A stretch of DNA of 64,000 nucleotides. It comes from Chthonomonas sp. UBA2362 (GTDB lineage: Bacteria; Armatimonadota; Fimbriimonadia; Fimbriimonadales; Fimbriimonadaceae). A model generated the notes under the pieces. The model searched no databases. It worked only from the letters and a program-made list of their open reading frames with translations, and was not told where the DNA came from. This document shows, piece by piece, positions 6,957 through 15,737 of this stretch (within the stretch, counting starts at the first letter, position 1; each line of letters begins with the position of its first letter). The position numbers and the translations under genes were made by a program. The DNA lies in the NCBI GenBank assembly GCA_002344135.1, contig DDTO01000004.1, forward strand, positions 420,473 to 484,472, in the 5' to 3' direction.

Positions 6957-9221
6957 ATGCCACAGCGCGACCGGACTGGGCTCAGAATGTTCGTCGTTCT
7001 CACGATCGGCTTTATGATCGTCAGCGGCGCGGTCTGTGGCCTGCTCCTCTCGGCCTCCTTGAGCAACTACCGCGAGGCCGTTCGCAGCGAATTGGCGACG
7101 GTGGCCGAAGTCGTGGCGCTGCAGGTGGACGCCGAGCTTCACGAGCAGCTGCGCGAACCCGGCCAGGAATCGACCGCGCTCTATCGGGATCAGATCGAGA
7201 AGCTGGACCGCGCCCTCCAGCGAACGAGCGGAATCCGCTATATCTACACCCTGCGCAAAGACGGCGACGGATTCCGTTTCGTCCTCGACCCGACGCCCGA
7301 AGGCGATCGCGACGGGGACGGCGTGAACGACAAATCGCACCTGATGGATCCCTACCCCGAGATCGCGCCCGATGCGATTGCCGCGTTTCGCACCGGGACG
7401 GTTCAGGTGGACTCCGAGCCGAATCGCGATCGCTGGGGAACGTTCCTGAGTGCCTACGCCCCCGTCAAGGACGGCAAGGGACGAGTGGTGGCGGTTCTCG
7501 GCGTCGACCGAGACTATTCGCTGATCCTGGCTCACGAGCTCGGGATCAAGCGGCAGGCTCTAGGCGCGTGTTTGCTCGCCGCATTTCTGAGCCTCTTCGT
7601 CGCGAACCTGCTTTCTTCACGCCTCGCTCGCCGCTCCACCGGCCTCGTTCGTTCTCGCCTCGTGACTGGCCTGGTCCGCTCGACCCTCTTCGAGATCGCG
7701 CTGTACTCGGTGGTGGCAACGCTCGCGGTGGGAGGAATCGTCAGCTACTATCAGGCCGGATCGGACATCGAGAGTATCCGGGAAACCGCGGAAACAGAAC
7801 AGCGCCTGCTCTCCCTGAAGGCGAATCTGGATTCTATGCACTTCGGGAGCGGCTACGATGGCGCCCGACTCGACAAGATCAGGAGCGAAGCCGCCGGCCT
7901 GGGCCAGTCGTGGCTCGTCAACGACATCGATCGCGAGCGGACTCGCGCCTCCCGAGGCGAGGCGGATTGGAACAGCCTGCAGAACTCCGCTTCGATCGGG
8001 CTCATCGGCGCCATCCGCAACGCGGTCGTCGGTCGCGCCGAGGCCGTGGAGAGGATCGGCGAGCGCAGCGACTCACTCATTTCGCTCTTCGCGATGGCGA
8101 CGATCCTCTCGCTGGCCTCTCTCGTCTTCATCCGTGCGGCCGCGCGTCAGGATCAAGACCTCAAACATCTTCACGACCAGCACGTCGAGCAGCGAGCGGC
8201 CCACGGTCATCTGGTGGAGAGCCTCCCGATCGGCCTCTACGCCTATCGCGAGGGCAAGTGCGTGTATGCGAACTCCGCTTGGGACGTGTTGACCGACCGC
8301 AAGGCCGAAGAATCACGCGAGGCTGCCCTCATTCGCTCGATCCATCCCGAGGACGAAAGGAGGGTGGAGGCCACTCTGAATGGCGCCGAGGTTACGCAAG
8401 AGCCGTTCTTCATCCAATGCCGTATCGGCGACTGGGGACGGGAGAACCGCTATCTCGAACTGCACGGCGTTCCCGTCCGCGGCACCGACGGCACTTTCCT
8501 CCACGTCCTCGCCTTTTGCCTCGATATCACGCGCACCGTCAACGCACGAAAGCAATTGAACGAGAAGAACAAGGAGATCCGCAACAAAAACCGACTCCTT
8601 TCCCGGGCGCTCGAAGACCTCGAGGCGAACCTCATGGCGATGGTTTATGCCCTCGTCAAGGCGGTGGAGGCCAAAGACCAGTACACGGCGGGGCACTCCG
8701 CGCGGGTGATGGGCTACAGCGTTAGGCTTGCCCAAGAGCTCGGGCTCGAGGAGCGCGAACTCAAGATACTGGAAATGGGGACTCTCATCCACGATGTCGG
8801 CAAGATCGGTGTCCCGGACGACATCCTCAACAAGCCAGCCGAACTCACGGACGACGAGTACGCCCTGATCAAGACGCACCCCGACCTTGGTTACCGCATG
8901 ATCGAGGGGATTCCGATGTTCCAGGAGTGCGCCCCCATCGTCCGATGGCATCACGAGCGCCAGGATGGCACCGGCTATCCCGATGGACTCGCCGGCGACC
9001 AGATTCCGCTCATCGTCCAGATCGCTGCGATTGCCGACACGTTCGATGCGATGACTTCGACCAGAGCTTATCGCGAGGGGCTTTCATTCGAGGTCGCTCT
9101 CGACGAGCTGAGGCGCGAAGCCCTGATGGGCCGCTTCGACTCGGGCTTGATCGAGGTTCTCGCTCGAGTCGTCGGACGCGAAGGACTGCTGGAGGAATCC
9201 GTTTTGCCACGCGCTGCCTAG
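6957..9221 (+). CDS. Membrane PAS / HD-GYP domain protein (likely c-di-GMP phosphodiesterase)
   Basis: 754 residues from ATG 6957, chosen because the N-terminal membrane segment (FVVLTIGFMIVSGAVCGLLL, about 11-33) follows directly. An extracytoplasmic sensor region (about 35-195) contains IRYIYTLRKDGDGFRFVLDP and VVAVLGVDRDYSLIL, typical of a Cache-type fold. Further membrane segments lie near 200-220, 243-265 and 378-398, so there are two periplasmic loops. A PAS domain is at about 418-530 (PIGLYAYREGKCVYANSAW). The HD-GYP domain is at about 560-750 with HDVGKIGVPDDIL (about 611) and HHERQDGTGYPDG (about 664), the intact metal-binding and GYP motifs. It probably hydrolyses cyclic di-GMP in response to an external signal. 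Confidence 0.9.
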   Translation: MPQRDRTGLRMFVVLTIGFMIVSGAVCGLLLSASLSNYREAVRSELATVAEVVALQVDAELHEQLREPGQESTALYRDQIEKLDRALQRTSGIRYIYTLRKDGDGFRFVLDPTPEGDRDGDGVNDKSHLMDPYPEIAPDAIAAFRTGTVQVDSEPNRDRWGTFLSAYAPVKDGKGRVVAVLGVDRDYSLILAHELGIKRQALGACLLAAFLSLFVANLLSSRLARRSTGLVRSRLVTGLVRSTLFEIALYSVVATLAVGGIVSYYQAGSDIESIRETAETEQRLLSLKANLDSMHFGSGYDGARLDKIRSEAAGLGQSWLVNDIDRERTRASRGEADWNSLQNSASIGLIGAIRNAVVGRAEAVERIGERSDSLISLFAMATILSLASLVFIRAAARQDQDLKHLHDQHVEQRAAHGHLVESLPIGLYAYREGKCVYANSAWDVLTDRKAEESREAALIRSIHPEDERRVEATLNGAEVTQEPFFIQCRIGDWGRENRYLELHGVPVRGTDGTFLHVLAFCLDITRTVNARKQLNEKNKEIRNKNRLLSRALEDLEANLMAMVYALVKAVEAKDQYTAGHSARVMGYSVRLAQELGLEERELKILEMGTLIHDVGKIGVPDDILNKPAELTDDEYALIKTHPDLGYRMIEGIPMFQECAPIVRWHHERQDGTGYPDGLAGDQIPLIVQIAAIADTFDAMTSTRAYREGLSFEVALDELRREALMGRFDSGLIEVLARVVGREGLLEESVLPRAA

Positions 9222-9245
9222 GCTCGCGGTGTAATCTGCAGGCCT

Positions 9246-11477
9246 ATGCGCGCACAACTCGCCGTGCTCCTCTCGGGCGTGCCTCTCCTGGCCTCCTCCA
9301 GCCCCATCGATCGTTGCGACGTCGTTTGGACTACTCCCAGCAAGAACTCGTCCGGCTCGATGCCGATCGGCAACGGCACTGTAGGTCTCAACGCCTGGGT
9401 CGAGGAAGGCGGCGACCTTGTCCTGCTCGTCTCGCGAACCGATGCCTGGTCGGAAGCGTGCCGGCTCCTGAAGCTTGGTCGTGTAAGGCTCTCCCTCTCG
9501 CCGAATCCGTTTGCAACAGGTAAGCCGTTGCGTCAGCGGCTCCACCTCGAAGATGGACTCATCGAGATCGAGGCCGATGGGTGCCGCCTCCGTGTCTTCG
9601 TCGATGCCGAGCACCCGGTTGCCTGGATCGTGGGGAAGAGCAGCAAAGGGATGAGCGTCCGCGCTCGGCTGGAGACGTGGCGGACCGCTCGACGCTCGCT
9701 GCAGGGATCAGAACTCGAATCTGCCTGGACAATGAAGGGGTCGCCGAGACCCGTCTGGGAATCCCCGGACCTGGCTGCGAAGGATGGAGAGGCCGGCGTG
9801 GTCTATCACCGAAACGAGGGCTCGATCGTTCCCGAGACGATCGAGCACCAGGGTCTTGGGCCGATTCGCCAGACCATCGACGATCCTTTGCGTGACCGCT
9901 GCTTCGGCACGCGCTTGGCCAGCCTTGAACTGAAGTCGATCTCCGTGACCTCTGACGCCGTCGTGCTGGCGTCCGCCACTCCGGTTCGCAAGTTCGGGGT
10001 CCAAATCGTGACCGCTTCGGAGCAGACCGCCACGGATACGGCCTTCATCGGTGGTTTGCGACGGCAAGCGATGGCGACCCGAGACTCCGTAGCGGCTGAG
10101 CGCAGAACCGTCCACTGGTGGCGTTCGTTTTGGTCGAGAAGCCACGTTTTCACCGGGAACTTGCAGATTGATCGCGCCTATGCTCTGCAGCGATGGATCA
10201 CCGCCTGCGGAGGGCGCGGCGAGTATCCGATCAAGTTCAATGGCAGTATCTTTACCGTCGAACCGTCTGTCACCGGAGGTCCCGACCACAACCCGGACTG
10301 GCGTCGATGGGGCGACGCCTATTGGTGGCAGAACACTCGCATGCCCTATGCCCCGCTCCCCGCATCCGGGGATTTCGATCTCATGCACTCGCTGTTCGGG
10401 CTTTACGAGCGGACGCGTCCGGCCTGTGAAGCGCGGGCGAGTCTCTACTACGGGGCGGGTGGCGTGTACTTCCCCGAAACCATGACGATTTTCGGAACCT
10501 ACGCCAACGGCGATTATGGCTGGGACCGAACAGGCCGCAAACCCAGCGAAGTGCTTTGTCCTTGGTGGCAATACGCGTGGCAGCAGGGCCTAGAACTTCT
10601 GGTCCTGATGCTCGACTATTCAGAGTATTCGGGTGATCGGAAGTTCGTGAAGACCCGACTCGCGCCGATGGCGCGCTCGGTGCTGGCGTACTACGACACT
10701 CGGTTTCCGCGGGACGCCTTCGGCCAGTTGACGATCATACCAACGCAGTCTGCCGAGACCTATTGGTTCGGCGTCGTGAACGACACACCGAGCGTGGCGG
10801 GGCTTCACACCGTGATCGAACGGCTCTCGCCGCACCGGAACGCCCTAACCGCCGAGGACCGCGCCCGCCTGGACCGCCTCCGGGAGGCGCTCCCACCGAT
10901 CCCCTTGGGAAAACGCGATGGCAAGATCATCATCGAGCCGGCGGCCAAGAATAAGAAGGATCGAAACAACGTCGAGAACCCTGAGTTGTATGCGCTCTGG
11001 CCGTTCCGCATTTACGGCGTGGGACGGCTGAACCTCGAAGTGGCGCAGAACACCTTCCTCAGTCGCATCGAGAAGTCGAACAGCGGATGGCAGTACGACG
11101 GGCAATGCGCCGCGATCGCCGGCCTTGCCCACGAAGCCGCCAAAAGCCTGCTTGCCAAGGTGGCGAACTCCAATCCCGCCTACCGATTCCCTGCAATGTG
11201 GGGACCGAACTACGATTGGCTGCCGGACCAGTGCCACGGCGGGAACATCATGTCCACCCTCCAGGCGATGCTTCTTCAGGCCGACCGCGGCAAAATCTAC
11301 ATCCTGCCGGCTTGGCCGCGCGACTGGGACGTCCGCTTCAAGCTTTGGGCCCCTGGCCGGACAGTCGTAGAGGCCGAGGTGCGCGGTGGCACGATCGTGC
11401 GGCTCGACGTATCGCCTGCTGCGAGACGAAAGGACGTGGTCCTGCCGGCGGCGATGGCAACGCGGCTGCGAAAGTAG
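9246..11477 (+). CDS. Secreted glycosidase-like protein, DUF5703 type
   Basis: 743 residues with a signal peptide (MRAQLAVLLSGVPLLASSSP). The N-terminal beta-sandwich part contains MPIGNGTVGLNAWVEEGGDL and RTDAWSEACRLLKLGRVRL, the mark of DUF5703 and of GH95-like enzymes. The C-terminal part is an (alpha/alpha)6-barrel-like region with RWGDAYWWQNTRMPY, YFPETMTIFGTY and the late GNIMSTLQAMLLQAD. Relatives act on plant or microbial polysaccharides outside the cytoplasm; the substrate is not known. The stop is 13 nt before the next gene, so it may form an operon with the MGMT-like gene, the aquaporin and ispG. Confidence 0.8.
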   Translation: MRAQLAVLLSGVPLLASSSPIDRCDVVWTTPSKNSSGSMPIGNGTVGLNAWVEEGGDLVLLVSRTDAWSEACRLLKLGRVRLSLSPNPFATGKPLRQRLHLEDGLIEIEADGCRLRVFVDAEHPVAWIVGKSSKGMSVRARLETWRTARRSLQGSELESAWTMKGSPRPVWESPDLAAKDGEAGVVYHRNEGSIVPETIEHQGLGPIRQTIDDPLRDRCFGTRLASLELKSISVTSDAVVLASATPVRKFGVQIVTASEQTATDTAFIGGLRRQAMATRDSVAAERRTVHWWRSFWSRSHVFTGNLQIDRAYALQRWITACGGRGEYPIKFNGSIFTVEPSVTGGPDHNPDWRRWGDAYWWQNTRMPYAPLPASGDFDLMHSLFGLYERTRPACEARASLYYGAGGVYFPETMTIFGTYANGDYGWDRTGRKPSEVLCPWWQYAWQQGLELLVLMLDYSEYSGDRKFVKTRLAPMARSVLAYYDTRFPRDAFGQLTIIPTQSAETYWFGVVNDTPSVAGLHTVIERLSPHRNALTAEDRARLDRLREALPPIPLGKRDGKIIIEPAAKNKKDRNNVENPELYALWPFRIYGVGRLNLEVAQNTFLSRIEKSNSGWQYDGQCAAIAGLAHEAAKSLLAKVANSNPAYRFPAMWGPNYDWLPDQCHGGNIMSTLQAMLLQADRGKIYILPAWPRDWDVRFKLWAPGRTVVEAEVRGGTIVRLDVSPAARRKDVVLPAAMATRLRK

Positions 11478-11490
11478 AATCGGGATCGAG

Positions 11491-11922
11491 GTGCCGCGCA
11501 AAACCTGGGAAGAAAAGTACGCCGCAAGAACCGAACCTGAGATCGTCGTATTGCCAAAGCCCTTCGGTGGCGGCAAAGCGGGGGACCGGATGGTGATCTC
11601 CAGCCCAGCCGCTGTGGAAGCGGAACTTCGCCGAATCCCGCCGGGAACGGTTATCGATCTGTCAGAGTTCCGGCGTCGGTTGGCAAGGTCGCACCAGGCC
11701 GACCTGTGTTGCCCCACCTCGACCTCGATCTTCCTGCGCATCGTGGCAGAAGTCGTGCTGGAGAAGATGTCCGAGGGCGCCGACGACGACACGGTCGCAC
11801 CGTTCTGGCGAGCGGTGAACCCGGAAAGCCCGTTGGCAGGACGGCTCTCTTGTGGGCTGAATGGGTCGCGACGAAGCGAGTCGCGGAACGGGAAGCGTAG
11901 CCCATCCCAGGATCGTCTCTAG
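11491..11922 (+). CDS. MGMT-like family protein (methyltransferase DNA-binding-type fold), C-terminus probably frameshifted
   Basis: 143 residues from GTG 11491 (VPRKTWEEKY); no ATG is available close by. The pattern PRKTWEEKY, then PGTVIDLSEFRRRLARSH, then DLCCPTSTSIFLRIVAEVVL, then PFWRAVNPESPLAGRLSCG matches a family often labelled MGMT-family or alkyltransferase-like. The PCHR active site of true O6-alkylguanine transferases is not present, so enzymatic repair is doubtful. After LSCG (near 11860) the reading frame turns into Ser/Arg-rich sequence, while the next frame continues AEWVATKRVAEREA and then a stop, as expected for the family. One missing G in the GGG at this point would explain it. 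Confidence 0.55.
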   Translation: MPRKTWEEKYAARTEPEIVVLPKPFGGGKAGDRMVISSPAAVEAELRRIPPGTVIDLSEFRRRLARSHQADLCCPTSTSIFLRIVAEVVLEKMSEGADDDTVAPFWRAVNPESPLAGRLSCGLNGSRRSESRNGKRSPSQDRL

Positions 11923-11925
11923 GGC

Positions 11926-12573
11926 ATGAAACTGCTCACCGAGTTCGTCGGCTCGTTTCTCTTCATGCTGGTGATCGCCATGGCTGTGGTGTTGATCGGC
12001 CCGTTCGCGCCGTTGGCGATCGGCGCCGCTCTAATGACGATGGTCTACATGGGAAGGCACATCTCCGGGGCGCATTACAATCCGGCGGTCTCGCTGGCGG
12101 TCCTCCTCCGGGGAAAGATAACGCTCCAGGATTTCGTCGGCTACGTCGTGGCCCAGCTCCTCGGTTCGTTCGCTGCGTTTTACCTGGGCTATTGGCTGAC
12201 CGGCAGCACGCCGGGCCTATCGGTTCCCGACGAGATGATCGTCAAGGCTTTCGTCATCGAGCTTGTCTTTACCTTCATGCTCGCACTCACGGTCCTCAAC
12301 GTCGCAACCTCGAGCAAGACGGCCGGCAATTCGTACTACGGACTGGCGATCGGGTTTGTGATCGTCGTCGCGGCCTTTGTGGGGGGACCCATCTCGGGCG
12401 GAGCTTACAATCCGGCAGTTGGAGCAGGTGCGACGGCCGTGAAGGCGATCGTGGACGCAGGCGATTGGTCCGGAGTCTGGCTCTATCTGGCAGGCCCATT
12501 CCTCGGTGGAATCCTCGCCGCGGTCGTGTTCCGTCTGCAGGGCGGGCAGGTGGAAGAGGCGCCGACGGCGTAG
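11926..12573 (+). CDS. Aquaporin / MIP family channel
   Basis: 215 residues, with six membrane segments and two half-helix NPA loops: ISGAHYNPAVS (about 46-56) and ISGGAYNPAVG (about 156-166). The polypeptide is slightly short for an aquaporin but complete. In most aquaporins and glycerol facilitators the second NPA is followed by Arg, which forms the ar/R selectivity filter; here it is Val. The pore may therefore be wider or less selective than AqpZ. It lies 3 nt after the MGMT-like gene and 9 nt before ispG. Confidence 0.88.
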   Translation: MKLLTEFVGSFLFMLVIAMAVVLIGPFAPLAIGAALMTMVYMGRHISGAHYNPAVSLAVLLRGKITLQDFVGYVVAQLLGSFAAFYLGYWLTGSTPGLSVPDEMIVKAFVIELVFTFMLALTVLNVATSSKTAGNSYYGLAIGFVIVVAAFVGGPISGGAYNPAVGAGATAVKAIVDAGDWSGVWLYLAGPFLGGILAAVVFRLQGGQVEEAPTA

Positions 12574-12582
12574 AATCACTTC

Positions 12583-13884
12583 GTGAACCTCGAAACGACC
12601 TACCCTCGGCGCCGCACGCGTACCGTGCGGGTCGGCTCGGTCACGATGGGCGGCGATCATCCGGTCGTCGTCCAGTCGATGATCACTGAGGAAACCCGGA
12701 ACATAGAGGCGTGCGTCGAGCAGATCATCGCTCTCCACCGTGCCGGATGCGAGATCGTCCGCGTGACGACACCTACACTCGGCGAAGCGGAGTGCGTGGG
12801 AGAGATCCGGGCGAAAGTGAGCGAGCGCTACCGCGAAGTGCCCCTGACCGCCGACGTCCACCACCAGGGCTCTGTCATCGCCATCGAGGCCGCCAAGCAC
12901 GTCGACGAAGTCCGGCTCAATCCGGGGCTCTTCGTGTTCAAGCGCCACGGCAGTCGCGCCAAGAGCGTCGGCGGCGAAGAACTCGACCTGCGCGGGCGTG
13001 AAGAGGCCGACGAGGTCGAGCGACTGCGGGCCGAACTCGCATACGACCCGGGCGAATGGCAGGAAGAACTCACCGCCATCGAAGACAGCCTCGTCCCGGT
13101 CATCGAAGCCTGCAAGGCGCGCGACATCGCGATGCGCATCGGCGTCAACCACGGCTCCCTCGCCGAGCGCCTGCTCGTCACCTACGGCGATACGCCCGAG
13201 GGCATGGTCGAGAGCGCCCTCGAATACCTCCGCATCTGCCGCAAGCACGGGTACGAGAACCTCAACATCAGCGCGAAGGCCAGCCGTGTGCCCGTCATGG
13301 TCGCCGCCAATCGTCTCCTCGTGAAGCGAATGGACGAGGAAGGCATGGACTACCCGATCCACCTCGGGGTCACCGAGGCCGGCGACGGCGAGTATGCGCG
13401 CATCAAGTCCACCGCCGGCATCGCGACCCTGCTCCTCGAGGGCATCGGCGACACCATCCGCGTCTCCCTCGCCGAGGATCCGGTGAACGAGGTCCCCGTC
13501 TGCTACGACATCCTCCAATCGCTCGGCCTGCGCAAGACGAAGGTCGAGTACATCGCCTGCCCCTCCTGCGGACGGACCAAGTTCAATCTGCCGACGGTCC
13601 TCCATCAAGTCCGCGAAGCCACCAAGCACCTCGTCGGCCTAGACATCGCGGTCATGGGCTGCATCGTCAACGGCCCCGGTGAGATGGCGGACGCGGACTA
13701 CGGCTACGTCGGCGCTGCCGGCGGCAAGATCACCCTCTACCGCAAACGCGAACCCGTCCGGCACGGAATTCCGCAAGAGCAGGGCGTCGACGCACTGATC
13801 GAGCTGCTGAAAGCCGATGGGCTCTGGGTCGAGCCGGGCGATGCCCCCGCTCCCGACCGCATCGCCTTGCAGTTGGCAGACTGA
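12583..13884 (+). CDS. ispG: 4-hydroxy-3-methylbut-2-en-1-yl diphosphate synthase (IspG/GcpE)
   Basis: 433 residues from GTG 12583. It catalyses the penultimate step of the MEP isoprenoid pathway, converting MEcPP to HMBPP with a [4Fe-4S] cluster. A TIM-barrel part (about 1-290) has TADVHHQGSVIAIEAAKHVD, VRLNPGLF, and GVNHGSLAERLL. The C-terminal reductase-like part has IACPSCGRTKF (about 323-333) and VMGCIVNGPGEMADADYGYV (about 352-371), which supply the three cluster cysteines and the conserved Glu. A charged insertion after the RLNPG motif (about 115-160) makes it longer than the E. coli enzyme and resembles long forms in several non-proteobacterial groups. Confidence 0.96.
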   Translation: MNLETTYPRRRTRTVRVGSVTMGGDHPVVVQSMITEETRNIEACVEQIIALHRAGCEIVRVTTPTLGEAECVGEIRAKVSERYREVPLTADVHHQGSVIAIEAAKHVDEVRLNPGLFVFKRHGSRAKSVGGEELDLRGREEADEVERLRAELAYDPGEWQEELTAIEDSLVPVIEACKARDIAMRIGVNHGSLAERLLVTYGDTPEGMVESALEYLRICRKHGYENLNISAKASRVPVMVAANRLLVKRMDEEGMDYPIHLGVTEAGDGEYARIKSTAGIATLLLEGIGDTIRVSLAEDPVNEVPVCYDILQSLGLRKTKVEYIACPSCGRTKFNLPTVLHQVREATKHLVGLDIAVMGCIVNGPGEMADADYGYVGAAGGKITLYRKREPVRHGIPQEQGVDALIELLKADGLWVEPGDAPAPDRIALQLAD

Positions 13885-13988
13885 AGTTGCCTTCGAGTAA
13901 GTCTGGGTCTGCCGTGCCAAAATGCAGCGACTTTGAGGCGAAGCAACTCTTGAACCGCTAATGCACCGCCGGGCTGTGGCCCCGCGAA

Positions 13989-15098
13989 CTAGCGAACCAC
14001 GATCCCGTACCGAGAAAAGTTGACTGGAAGGCCTTCGATACGAATCTTGAAAGTTGGCTCCAACTTGAGCCGAACATTCAGGTTGGTCGGGTCGATGCTC
14101 TCACGCTCCAACCGCTCCCGGAAGCTGCTGAAAGGGACGGTCAGCTTCGACGCTAGAACACTCTCTCCCGAGAGCGCGCCCGAAAGTGCGTCCCTAGCCT
14201 CTGACCTCGGAAACAAGCGATCGACAAGCGACCGAAGCGGTTCGCGAGCAAACGCGCCCCTTAGCGTTTCATCCGATTCGTCAAGCCGCCGCCGAACCGG
14301 GCTGGCAGCTAAGACGAGCCGAAGTGCCTCATCGAGCTGTTCGGCGGTAAAGGAACCCGAGAGGAATACCTCCGCGTCCGCAAACCGCTTGTCGTATATG
14401 AACTTGACACCAAGCGTTCGGGTAACGGTTTCGATCAAATCCTTCACTCTCCAGATTCGGCCTGGCTCCACGACAAAAGCGTCCTTGATCTGCTTTCGCG
14501 GCGTCGCTCGCATCACGGGATCGGCCGTAGGCTTAGGCCTCGTGGCAGCAGCCCTTTGAGGAGGGGCGGAAACGGTTTGTACGACCGTAGCGGTACGCGG
14601 CAGGCTCGTCGTGGGGTCGATGTATTCTGCAGTTAACGTGAATCCCAAACTGATTCCGACCGCCTCGGGCTCCCCAAGCATGACCGCTAGGTTCTGCCGA
14701 TCCAGGCTGAGAGAAGCCAGAAGCGGAGCGACGGCGGCGATATCCAGGTCCGAAAGATGGGCTTCACCCTTAGACAATGATAAGACCTGCTCGCTCGTCA
14801 AGCCTTCGCAAAACTGGACGAATCGATTCGCGAGGAGTCCTCTATCGGAGCCATCCGGTGCACTGCGATGGACTACTAGCCCCGAGTCCATCTCCGTTAG
14901 TGTGCACCATGTCGCACCGGCAACGAGGGAGAGCGCGCTAGAAGCAGACCAGGTCGCAGGGGCAACTAGAGGCTCGACGCTGCGCACGACGTCGACCACC
15001 ACGTTACCTTCCATGCGGGACGCAACGTCTCGAAGGGCAGCCTCCCAAGTGGGCGCCGACGTCTGTGCCCAGAGAAGAATAGACACTACAGCAATCAT
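13989..15098 (-). CDS. Secreted protein of unknown function with a C-terminal STN-like segment
   Basis: 369 residues with a signal-like start (MIAVVSILLWAQTSA). The centre is a low-similarity region with a Pro/Arg linker (about 180-205). It is followed by GRIWRVKDLIETVTRTLGVK and FLSGSFTAEQLDEALRLVLA, which resembles the small STN/secretin N-domain fold seen in secretins and in periplasmic signalling proteins. I do not recognise the whole protein. It follows the Cys-rich secreted gene by 35 nt on the same strand and is similar in layout to the protein at 15738-16772. Confidence 0.65.
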   Translation of the reverse strand: MIAVVSILLWAQTSAPTWEAALRDVASRMEGNVVVDVVRSVEPLVAPATWSASSALSLVAGATWCTLTEMDSGLVVHRSAPDGSDRGLLANRFVQFCEGLTSEQVLSLSKGEAHLSDLDIAAVAPLLASLSLDRQNLAVMLGEPEAVGISLGFTLTAEYIDPTTSLPRTATVVQTVSAPPQRAAATRPKPTADPVMRATPRKQIKDAFVVEPGRIWRVKDLIETVTRTLGVKFIYDKRFADAEVFLSGSFTAEQLDEALRLVLAASPVRRRLDESDETLRGAFAREPLRSLVDRLFPRSEARDALSGALSGESVLASKLTVPFSSFRERLERESIDPTNLNVRLKLEPTFKIRIEGLPVNFSRYGIVVR

Positions 15099-15133
15099 TG
15101 ATCAAGTCCTCCCGGGGAAGATCTATAGGTGGA

Positions 15134-15568
15134 CTAAGGGGGACACGGGATGAAGTCCCCCACCCACGAGTAGTTCGATGAGCCAATCAGGAATGATTGC
15201 GGGTCGGGACAGCTATCCGTTCCGTAAATGCACGGCATCGGAAAGTAACCGACGTTCAAGAAGCTAATGCTGCCGGCAACCAGACAATAGCCCAAGGGGA
15301 TCGTAAACTGATGCTGCGTCGTTCCGCTTGTCGTGACCACTATGCTGCACCAACCCTCGATCGTGCATTCGCCACCATACTCCAAAGTTGTGACCAGCGG
15401 CACGGTGACCGTGTAGGTCGAAGGATCGTTCGTCGTGCACCGGCACGCCATGCTCTGCAAGGTAAAGGTGAAGCCATCGGGTCCGAGGCTATAGCCATCA
15501 CTGGCGGCAGCCTCCAATCCCGCCATGAGGATAGCGCCCAAGATGGCAAGACGTCTCGTACTTCTCAT
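15134..15568 (-). CDS. Small secreted cysteine-rich protein, unknown
   Basis: 144 residues. A positively charged start and hydrophobic stretch (MRSTRRLAILGAILMAGLEA) form a signal peptide. The mature part has nine cysteines by my count (CRC, C, C, C, C, C and a final CPP), is rich in Thr/Ser/Tyr and has few charged residues. Disulfide-bonded extracellular structure is likely. It resembles no family I know. It lies upstream of the STN-like secreted gene on the same strand. Confidence 0.65.
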   Translation of the reverse strand: MRSTRRLAILGAILMAGLEAAASDGYSLGPDGFTFTLQSMACRCTTNDPSTYTVTVPLVTTLEYGGECTIEGWCSIVVTTSGTTQHQFTIPLGYCLVAGSISFLNVGYFPMPCIYGTDSCPDPQSFLIGSSNYSWVGDFIPCPP

Positions 15569-15737
15569 GGGGCCACCTTACCCCCCCCCGGCGCATGTCA
15601 AGGACTCTGCAAGAATATGTGCTGCGATACCATTTCATACGGACCTGACGCGATGAGCGCGAGCCACCCGTCTGGGCATCCGCCGGCTGATGTCGATGTC
15701 TCAGACCGCATCGCTCTACAATTGGCCGACCGACTCC

